In this document: positions 1 through 4,502 of the stretch, piece by piece | Position numbering within the stretch: the first letter of the stretch is position 1 | Layout: every line of letters begins with the position of its first letter | Assembly: GCA_020436955.1 (NCBI GenBank) | Contig: JAGQWW010000193.1 | Coordinates: 1-5,793, forward strand | DNA from: Saprospiraceae bacterium | Lineage (GTDB): Bacteria > Bacteroidota > Bacteroidia > Chitinophagales > Saprospiraceae | Direction of reading: 5' to 3' | Length of the DNA: 5,793 nt | The notes under the pieces: generated by a model | Databases searched by the model: none | The model's input: only the letters and a program-made list of their open reading frames with translations | What the model was told of the DNA's origin: nothing | Translations under genes and position numbers: made by a program

Positions 1-102
1 CCTTTTATCAAATAGTATTTCTTTAATTTTTGAAAGACTATCACCGGGGCTAACGGTAACAACATCTTTCGTCATAATCGTAGAGAGCTGTTCATTCATC
101 AT
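1..102 (-). CDS. CBS-domain protein, N-terminal fragment (cut by window edge)
   Basis: An open frame starts at two adjacent ATG codons (100-102 and 97-99) and stays open to the left edge, giving 34 residues. After a short lead the residues read IMTKDVVTVSPGDSL and then a helix-like stretch, SKIKEILFDKR. This is the usual opening of a CBS domain: the 'M-T-x-x-V-V-T-V-x-P' strand followed by the first helix. CBS domains come in pairs and usually bind adenosine nucleotides to regulate a linked enzyme, channel or transporter, or stand alone. Because the domain begins about 8 residues from the start, this is probably a small stand-alone CBS protein or one with an N-terminal CBS pair, but the rest is outside the window. 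It lies 83 bases downstream of the response regulator on the same strand, so co-transcription is possible. The family call is fairly secure; the function is unknown. Confidence 0.75.
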   Translation of the reverse strand, partial: MMNEQLSTIMTKDVVTVSPGDSLSKIKEILFDKR

Positions 103-132
103 ATCGCTGGATTTTTAGTGTAGTCAAAAATG

Positions 133-160
133 CGTGGAATTAAGTTAATCCAAATCCACG
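133..160 (-). terminator. Weak hairpin between response regulator and CBS gene
   Basis: CGTGGA (133-138) pairs with TCCACG (155-160), and two further A-T pairs can form after a mismatch, around a loop of roughly 10 to 14 bases. On the minus strand the stem is followed by CATTTTTG, a short T-run. This could be a weak or partial terminator for the response regulator, but the stem is short and the loop large. It may not separate the two genes. Confidence 0.3.
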
Positions 161-185
161 ATATTTAAAAATTTACAAAATAATT

Positions 186-866
186 TTACCCTATGAATTT
201 GTATCCGACTCCTCGTACGGAATGAAAATACACTGGATTTTTAGGGTCTACTTCAAAGTATTTTCTAAAGGAAAGAATGAAATTATCGATGGTCCTTGTG
301 GAGGGAAAAACGTCATAACCCCAGACAGACTGCAGGATTTGTTGCCTGGAAACTACCTCATTTTTCCTGTCAACCAAAAGCTTAATTAACATTGCTTCCC
401 GCTTTGTAAGGTTAAATTTTCCGTTCACGCCATTTGCTTCGTAGGTTAAAAAATTTACCCAATTGTTGCCAAATTCAAATACCTCTGGCGTATTCTCAGG
501 ATTTTCGCTGCTTCGTTTGATTAGATTTTGAACACGAAGAAGTAATTCATCCAGATGAAATGGTTTTGGAAGATAATCGTCAGCGCCTTTTTTAAGACCT
601 GCTATTCGGTCTTCAGGTTCTCCTTTTGCGGTTAACATGAGAATAGGGACCTTAAGATTGGTAAGCCTTATTTGTTCGCAGACATCCAGCCCATTCATCT
701 CAGGTAGCATAATATCTAAAATGATTAAGTCAAAATGTTCGTTTTGGAACCTATGAATGGCTTGTTTGCCAGTGATAGCTTCAACGACTTCAAATCCATC
801 CAATTCAAGATTTAATTTGACGCTATCTCGGATATTTTCTTCGGCTTCGACCAGTAATACTCTCAT
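186..866 (-). CDS. OmpR/PhoB-family response regulator with altered acidic pocket
   Basis: This 226-residue protein has the normal length for the family and two domains. The receiver (about 1-120) has the phospho-acceptor Asp51 in LIILDIMLPEMNG, the switch Thr79 in LMLTAKG, and Lys101 in LPKPF. The C-terminal winged helix (about 128-226) has the recognition-helix region TRTIDNF (190-196) and the closing wing RGVGYKF (218-224). It should be a cytoplasmic DNA-binding transcription factor controlled by phosphorylation from a sensor kinase. The first acidic motif reads VEAEEN, where the family normally has VEDE: the Mg2+-binding Asp is Ala at residue 8 (codon GCC; GAC would restore Asp). Phosphorylation may therefore be weakened or differently controlled. 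No histidine kinase gene lies beside it in the window. The downstream neighbour is a CBS-domain gene 83 bases away. Upstream, the ahcY terminator separates it from ahcY. The ATG at 864-866 gives the exact family N-terminus (MRVLLVE). The target genes are unknown. Confidence 0.93.
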   Translation of the reverse strand: MRVLLVEAEENIRDSVKLNLELDGFEVVEAITGKQAIHRFQNEHFDLIILDIMLPEMNGLDVCEQIRLTNLKVPILMLTAKGEPEDRIAGLKKGADDYLPKPFHLDELLLRVQNLIKRSSENPENTPEVFEFGNNWVNFLTYEANGVNGKFNLTKREAMLIKLLVDRKNEVVSRQQILQSVWGYDVFPSTRTIDNFILSFRKYFEVDPKNPVYFHSVRGVGYKFIG

Positions 867-910
867 GTTACTAAGGTAATTTCTTTCTTAAAATTAAGAT
901 AATGTACAGG

Positions 911-953
911 TATAAAAAGAAAAAGGGCATCTTGTTTAAAAAGATGCCCTTTT
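911..953 (-). terminator. Rho-independent terminator of ahcY
   Basis: AAAAGGGCATCTT (921-933) and its exact complement (941-953) form a perfect 13-bp stem around a 7-base loop. Read on the minus strand, the stem is followed by a T-rich tract (TTTTTCTTTTTATA, reaching about 911). It begins about 20 bases after the ahcY stop codon. On the plus strand only TTTT follows, so it acts mainly for ahcY and insulates the response regulator gene. Confidence 0.9.
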
Positions 954-972
954 CGCTTTAGTATAATTGTTA

Positions 973-2286
973 TTAATACCTGTAATAATCTGGTTTGAAT
1001 GGACCTTCCACTTCTACTCCGATGTAAGATGCCTGATCCGGAGAAAGTTTTTCCAACTCCACACCCAATTTGGCAAGGTGCAATCTTGCTACCTCTTCAT
1101 CCAAATGCTTAGGAAGGGTATAAACTTCATTTTCATACTGGTCTCTGTTGTTCCAAAGTTCCATTTGAGCCAGTGTTTGATTTGTAAATGAATTGGACAT
1201 TACAAAAGATGGGTGTCCTGTAGCGCAACCAAGATTTACCAATCTACCTTCTGCCAACAAGATTACATCTTTTCCATCTACAGTATATTTATCAACCTGA
1301 GGCTTGATTTCAACATGGGTAGAACCGTAATTTGATTTCAACCATGCAACATCAATCTCATTGTCAAAGTGGCCGATATTACAAACGATGGCTTTGTCTT
1401 TCATCATTTTGAAATGCTCACCCTTTACGATATCCTTATTACCAGTTGCAGTAACAACGATATCAGCTCTTGGGATAGCATTTTGCATGGTTTTTACCTC
1501 ATAACCGTCCATCGCAGCTTGTAAAGCACAGATAGGGTCAATTTCGGTAACGATTACTCGGCAACCTGCACCTCTTAAGGATGCAGCAGTACCTTTTCCA
1601 ACGTCTCCATAACCTGCAACAACAGCAACCTTACCCGCCATCATTACATCTGTCGCTCGACGAATGGCATCAACTGCAGATTCTTTACAACCGTATTTGT
1701 TATCAAATTTAGATTTGGTAACAGAGTCGTTTACATTGATAGCAGGCATTGGAAGGGTACCGTTTTTCATACGCTCATACAAGCGATGAACACCGGTAGT
1801 AGTTTCCTCACTAAGGCCATTAATTCCTTCTACCAATTCAGGATAGCGGTCAAGTACCATGTTAGTCAGGTCTCCCCCATCATCCAAAATCATATTCAAT
1901 GGTTTACCATCTTCAAATGCAAACAATGTTTGTTCGATGCACCAGTCAAATTCCTCTTCTGTCATACCTTTCCATGCATAAACCGGAATACCAGCTGCTG
2001 CGATAGCTGCTGCTGCGTGATCCTGAGTAGAGAAAATATTACATGAAGACCAGGTAACATCAGCACCTAATTCAACAAGTGTTTCAATCAAAACGGCTGT
2101 TTGGATGGTCATGTGAAGACAACCGGCAATTCTGGCACCTTTTAAAGGTTTTTCTTTGCCATATTTTTCTCTAAGAGCCATCAAACCCGGCATCTCGGCC
2201 TCGGCCAACTCGATTTCTTTTCTACCCCATTCTGCCAGGGAAATGTCTTTAACTTTGTATTTCAAATTTGAATCTACAGTTTGCAT
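973..2286 (-). CDS. ahcY: S-adenosylhomocysteine hydrolase (adenosylhomocysteinase)
   Basis: This cytoplasmic NAD+-dependent enzyme reversibly splits S-adenosylhomocysteine into adenosine and homocysteine. It removes the inhibitory by-product of methyl transfer and feeds the methionine cycle. The 437 residues are of normal length and match the family end to end. Substrate-site residues, assigned by comparison with remembered human AHCY, are His58 and Thr60 (CLHMT), Asp136 (LDDGGDL), Glu161 (SEETTTG), Lys191 and Asp195 (TKSKFDN) and Cys200. The NAD-binding loop GYGDVGKG is at 225-232, and the C-terminal KPDYYRY supplies Lys431 and Tyr435, which reach into the partner subunit's NAD site. The start at ATG 2284-2286 is chosen because the frame can be extended upstream only to a TTG at 2329-2331. 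That TTG lies inside the promoter -7 element, before the likely transcription start, and the family N-terminus resembles MQ...YKVKDISLAEWGRKEIELAE. The gene appears monocistronic, with its own promoter and terminator. No SAM or SAH riboswitch fits its leader of about 36 bases. Confidence 0.98.
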   Translation of the reverse strand: MQTVDSNLKYKVKDISLAEWGRKEIELAEAEMPGLMALREKYGKEKPLKGARIAGCLHMTIQTAVLIETLVELGADVTWSSCNIFSTQDHAAAAIAAAGIPVYAWKGMTEEEFDWCIEQTLFAFEDGKPLNMILDDGGDLTNMVLDRYPELVEGINGLSEETTTGVHRLYERMKNGTLPMPAINVNDSVTKSKFDNKYGCKESAVDAIRRATDVMMAGKVAVVAGYGDVGKGTAASLRGAGCRVIVTEIDPICALQAAMDGYEVKTMQNAIPRADIVVTATGNKDIVKGEHFKMMKDKAIVCNIGHFDNEIDVAWLKSNYGSTHVEIKPQVDKYTVDGKDVILLAEGRLVNLGCATGHPSFVMSNSFTNQTLAQMELWNNRDQYENEVYTLPKHLDEEVARLHLAKLGVELEKLSPDQASYIGVEVEGPFKPDYYRY

Positions 2287-2328
2287 TGAGTATTTTTTCG
2301 ATGATAAGAATATTCGTAAAAAGCGCCG

Positions 2329-2359
2329 CAAAATTACGATTTTAGCACTGCTAAAACAA
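2329..2359 (-). promoter_or_regulatory. ahcY promoter, Bacteroidota type
   Basis: On the minus strand, TTG (2357-2359) is followed by 20 bases and then TAATTTTG (2329-2336). This is a full match to the Bacteroidota -7 consensus TAnnTTTG with an acceptable -33 element and spacing. Transcription should start near 2322-2324, giving a leader of about 36 bases before the ATG at 2286. The call rests on motif match and position; no transcript data were available. Confidence 0.75.
2340..2356. promoter_or_regulatory. Palindrome inside ahcY promoter spacer, possible operator
   Basis: TTTTAGC (2340-2346), ACT, GCTAAAA (2350-2356) is a perfect 7-3-7 inverted repeat. It fills almost the whole spacer between the -33 and -7 elements of the ahcY promoter. 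A protein bound here would block RNA polymerase, so it is a plausible repressor site. A chance repeat in AT-rich DNA is also possible, and no cognate regulator is visible. Confidence 0.4.
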
Positions 2360-2390
2360 TAAAAACCCCTATGAGTTTATAGGGCTCTTT
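2358..2390 (-). terminator. Rho-independent terminator of the secreted-protein gene
   Basis: CCCTAT (2367-2372) and ATAGGG (2379-2384) form a 6-bp stem with a 6-base loop. After a G-G mismatch it can extend through the flanking A/T run. On the minus strand it is followed by GTTTTTATTG. It begins about 30 bases after the stop codon of the small secreted protein. Its T-tract runs into the -33 element of the ahcY promoter. Confidence 0.75.
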
Positions 2391-2419
2391 AAAAATACCC
2401 TATCCGGGAGTCAATAATT

Positions 2420-2902
2420 TTAATTTCTGTTTCTAATTGGGTTTACTGGAAAGGATGCGCTGCCATAATGAGCGTACTTTCTTTTTTCTATCAGAGGAAA
2501 TTGATAATGATTGGTAAAGCTTTTGAAAAAAGCAGTGAGCTCAGCAGTATTTATATTTCTTGATTGGGGCTTTAGGTAATATCCAATATGGCCAATCGTG
2601 CCATCACTTTCCCAAAATACATGGACCCAAATTTTTACTCCATTGATATCAAAATCTATTTGTTCTGCATATGCTTGCATTTCTAATAGCATACTTTGCC
2701 ATTTTTCATGCGCTGCAAGTAGGTCATTGTCACACACTTCAAGCAATAAGGTGTTATATTCCAATGCCAGGTTATTATAAGTGTCTTCATAATTTCCCAA
2801 TAAAAATACTTTTGGTACTGCCTGAGACGGGGTCTGTCCAAATCCGGACACACAAAGGAGACTTGTCAATAGTAAGGAAAAGGCCAATGCATGCGACTTC
2901 AT
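2420..2902 (-). CDS. Small secreted protein of unknown function
   Basis: I do not recognise a family for this 160-residue protein. Residues 1-23 look like a Sec signal peptide: MKSH, a hydrophobic core (about 5-19), then SGFGQ with likely cleavage before TPSQ. Cys17 lies in the core but its context (SLLC) is not a good lipobox, so a free periplasmic or secreted protein is more likely than a lipoprotein. The mature part has an acidic, probably helical stretch (about 38-82). A strand-rich section follows, NGVKIWVHVFWESDGTIGHIGYY (in two parts, 87-98 and 99-109), then a helix (about 118-132) and a C-terminal SASFPV. The 'G-x-x-I-x-V-x-V-F-x-x-x-x-G-x-I' layout loosely recalls TonB C-terminal-like domains; that is only a resemblance. 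The C-terminus is basic and polar (NPIRNRN). The gene is upstream of ahcY on the same strand but ends in its own terminator, and it is divergent from the sqr gene. The single early ATG fixes the start. Confidence 0.8.
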   Translation of the reverse strand: MKSHALAFSLLLTSLLCVSGFGQTPSQAVPKVFLLGNYEDTYNNLALEYNTLLLEVCDNDLLAAHEKWQSMLLEMQAYAEQIDFDINGVKIWVHVFWESDGTIGHIGYYLKPQSRNINTAELTAFFKSFTNHYQFPLIEKRKYAHYGSASFPVNPIRNRN

Positions 2903-3001
2903 AGAAAATTTATCTCGGTTTGGTATATGATGTTTTGATGCCTTTTTCTTCTTGAACTTATTATACAGATAATTGGCTATTTTGTTACATTAAGGTTTTA
3001 A

Positions 3002-3017
3002 TGTGACTCAACTCACA
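3002..3017. promoter_or_regulatory. CRP-like palindrome upstream of sqr
   Basis: TGTGA (3002-3006), six bases, TCACA (3013-3017) is an exact match to the core half-sites and spacing used by CRP/FNR-superfamily regulators in well-studied bacteria. It lies in the divergent intergenic region, 176 bases before the sqr start and 100 bases before the secreted-protein start. Which Bacteroidota regulator would bind is unknown. Confidence 0.5.
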
Positions 3018-3024
3018 CAATAGT

Positions 3025-3038
3025 TTGATCTAAATCAT
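3025..3038. promoter_or_regulatory. FNR-like palindrome upstream of sqr
   Basis: TTGAT (3025-3029), CTAA, ATCAT (3034-3038) matches the FNR box TTGAT-N4-ATCAA at 9 of 10 defined positions. It lies 7 bases after the CRP-like site and overlaps a second inverted repeat, AAATC-ATCA-GATTT (3032-3045). Two adjacent sites of the same superfamily raise the chance that this is a real control region. Confidence 0.45.
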
Positions 3039-3046
3039 CAGATTTG
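3039..3046 (+). promoter_or_regulatory. Possible weak -7 element for sqr
   Basis: CAGATTTG differs from the Bacteroidota -7 consensus TAnnTTTG at one position and has no TTG about 20 bases upstream. A start near 3051 would place the centre of the CRP-like palindrome at about -41.5, the classic position for an activator that touches polymerase. It would leave a leader of about 140 bases. This is speculative; no perfect TAnnTTTG exists on either strand between 2903 and 3192. Confidence 0.25.
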
Positions 3047-3163
3047 GTCACATATGTTATTCATCAGGAAGAACTAATTGCAGAGCTTTATAGCATTAAA
3101 AAGAAAGCCAACATATTTTCAAACTGTGCTAGGCCCTTCTTTTCAGTGCGGTAAAACCGACAA

Positions 3164-3176
3164 TTGAAATTTTCAA
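3164..3176. repeat. Palindrome just before sqr start
   Basis: TTGAAA, T, TTTCAA is a perfect 6-1-6 inverted repeat ending 16 bases before the sqr ATG. It could be a regulator site within the leader or a small hairpin. It is short and AT-rich, so chance is quite possible. Confidence 0.2.
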
Positions 3177-3192
3177 ACCAAAAACGTTTGCC

Positions 3193-4431
3193 ATGACTCA
3201 TTTTCAAGTCTTAGTAGTAGGCGGTGGAAACGCCGGATTATCTATTACTTCCAAACTATTATTAAAAGATTCCAAGCTCAATATTGGTATCATTGAACCA
3301 TCCGAAAAACATTATTATCAACCAGCATGGACTTTAGTAGGTGGTGGAGTATACAATGTTAAGGATACAGAAAAAAATGAAAGAGATTTCATTCCAAAAG
3401 GATCAACCTGGGTTAAAGATTCAGTGAGCACCTTTGAACCTGACCAAAATCAGGTAACCTGTAAATCTGGCGCAAAGTACACTTATGATTATCTTATCGT
3501 AGTGCCGGGTATACAACTCAATTGGCACAAGGTTAAAGGCTTAAAGGAAACTTTAGGCAAAAATGGTGTAACCAGCAATTACAGTTTCAACCTTGCTCCA
3601 TACACTTATGAATGTATCAAAAATTTCAAGGGTGGAAATGCGCTGTTTACATCACCCAACACTCCTGTAAAATGTGGAGGAGCACCTCAAAAAATCATGT
3701 ATCTGGCATCTGATAACTTCAGAAAAAGAGGTATTCTAAAAGGCAGTAATGTTCACTTCTTCAATGGTGGTACAATGCTTTTTGGTGTGAAGAAATATGC
3801 GGAGGTGCTTCAAAAAATCGTTAATCGATACGGCATCAAAGAACACCACAAGCATAATTTGGTGGAAATTGATGGAGATAGAAAACTTGCATGGTTTGAA
3901 ACTCCGGAAGGACAGAGAGTAGAGCAAGCTTTTGACATGATCCATGTTGTACCTCCTCAAAGTGCACCCGATTTTGTAAAATATAGCCCATTAGCTATTC
4001 AGGATCCTACATTGGAAGCTGGAACTCCATGTACGCCTTCTACCGCCTCACCAAATTTTGGTGGTTGGGTAGATGTGGATAAATACACCCTACAGCACAA
4101 CAGGTATCCTAATGTTTTCAGCTGTGGTGATGTTGCTAATACACCAAACGCAAAAACCGGTGCTGCTGTAAGAAAGCAAGCTCCAGTGTTGGTTGATAAT
4201 TTAATGCATGTAATGAAGGGTGGAAGCCTTTCTGCAAAATACAATGGTTACGGCTCTTGTCCGCTAACCACAGGATATGGCAAATTGGTTTTGGCTGAAT
4301 TTGATTATGATAATCAACCGACTGAAACCTTCCCATTTAACCAGGCGAAAGAACGCTGGTCAATGTGGATGTTGAAAACAAAAGTATTACCATGGATGTA
4401 TTGGAACAGAATACTTCAAGGAAAAGCTTAA
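3193..4431 (+). CDS. Type II sulfide:quinone oxidoreductase
   Basis: This peripheral membrane flavoprotein oxidises sulfide to sulfane sulfur and passes the electrons to the quinone pool, for detoxification or energy. The 412 residues carry the FAD-binding GGGNAG loop (10-15) and the second dinucleotide/FAD motif FSCGDVANTPNAKTGAA (309-325). The two redox cysteines of the mitochondrial SQOR type are present: Cys161 in PVKCGGAPQK and Cys356 in GSCPLTTGYGK. Type II sequence signatures are clear (HYYQPAWTLVGGG at 40-52; GIQLNWHKVKGL at 106-117). The aromatic, basic C-terminus (about 387-412, MWMLKTKVLPWMYWNRI) probably anchors the protein to the inner face of the membrane. Compared with remembered human SQOR, residues about 269-288 look like an insertion of about 18 residues holding an extra Cys280. 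The gene stands alone, divergent from a secreted-protein gene, with no persulfide dioxygenase or rhodanese gene in the window. CRP/FNR-like palindromes lie upstream. The ATG start gives the expected short N-terminal lead to the first FAD strand. Confidence 0.95.
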   Translation: MTHFQVLVVGGGNAGLSITSKLLLKDSKLNIGIIEPSEKHYYQPAWTLVGGGVYNVKDTEKNERDFIPKGSTWVKDSVSTFEPDQNQVTCKSGAKYTYDYLIVVPGIQLNWHKVKGLKETLGKNGVTSNYSFNLAPYTYECIKNFKGGNALFTSPNTPVKCGGAPQKIMYLASDNFRKRGILKGSNVHFFNGGTMLFGVKKYAEVLQKIVNRYGIKEHHKHNLVEIDGDRKLAWFETPEGQRVEQAFDMIHVVPPQSAPDFVKYSPLAIQDPTLEAGTPCTPSTASPNFGGWVDVDKYTLQHNRYPNVFSCGDVANTPNAKTGAAVRKQAPVLVDNLMHVMKGGSLSAKYNGYGSCPLTTGYGKLVLAEFDYDNQPTETFPFNQAKERWSMWMLKTKVLPWMYWNRILQGKA

Positions 4432-4446
4432 TCGTTTTCAAGCATT

Positions 4447-4488
4447 AAAAAAGGGACTTCCCAGCCGGGGAGTCCCTTTTATTTTTTT
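4447..4488. terminator. Bidirectional terminator between sqr and ffh
   Basis: GGGACTTCCC (4453-4462) pairs with GGGGAGTCCC (4467-4476), including one G-T pair, around the 4-base loop AGCC. An A6 run (4447-4452) precedes it and TTTTATTTTTTT (4477-4488) follows. It therefore ends sqr on the plus strand and ffh on the minus strand, lying between the two convergent stop codons. Confidence 0.93.
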
Positions 4489-4502
4489 ATAACCTTCTAA
4501 GA

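Noticed and set aside
886..899. TCTTAA-AA-TTAAGA palindrome and a near -7 element (TAATTTTA, minus strand) before the response regulator
   Set aside because: The repeat is pure AT-rich sequence, the -7 match lacks the final G and has no -33 TTG at the right spacing, and OmpR-type regulators usually bind direct repeats. The promoter of this gene remains unassigned.
2287..2328. SAM- or SAH-sensing riboswitch ahead of ahcY
   Set aside because: The leader from the likely transcription start to the ATG is only about 36 bases and shows no pseudoknot or multi-stem layout of those classes.
967..2362. Plus-strand open frames antisense to ahcY (967-1191, 1786-2046, 2156-2362)
   Set aside because: They are shadows of a highly conserved gene; their translations resemble no known protein and are low-complexity or Cys/Phe-rich, as expected for antisense frames.
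2598..2904. Plus-strand open frames antisense to the secreted-protein gene
   Set aside because: Two overlapping frames with no recognisable domains; the minus-strand frame has a signal peptide, a clean start and a terminator.
2903..3192. Small RNA or small ORF in the divergent intergenic region
   Set aside because: I found no terminator-like hairpin with a T-run and no short frame with convincing coding character; the structure present is better explained as regulatory sites.
3736..4336. Minus-strand open frames antisense to sqr
   Set aside because: Short, mutually overlapping and featureless, while the plus-strand frame is an unmistakable enzyme.
973..4431. A sulfur-metabolism operon linking ahcY and sqr
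   Set aside because: The two genes are on opposite strands, separated by another gene, a terminator and separate promoter regions; any link is metabolic speculation only.
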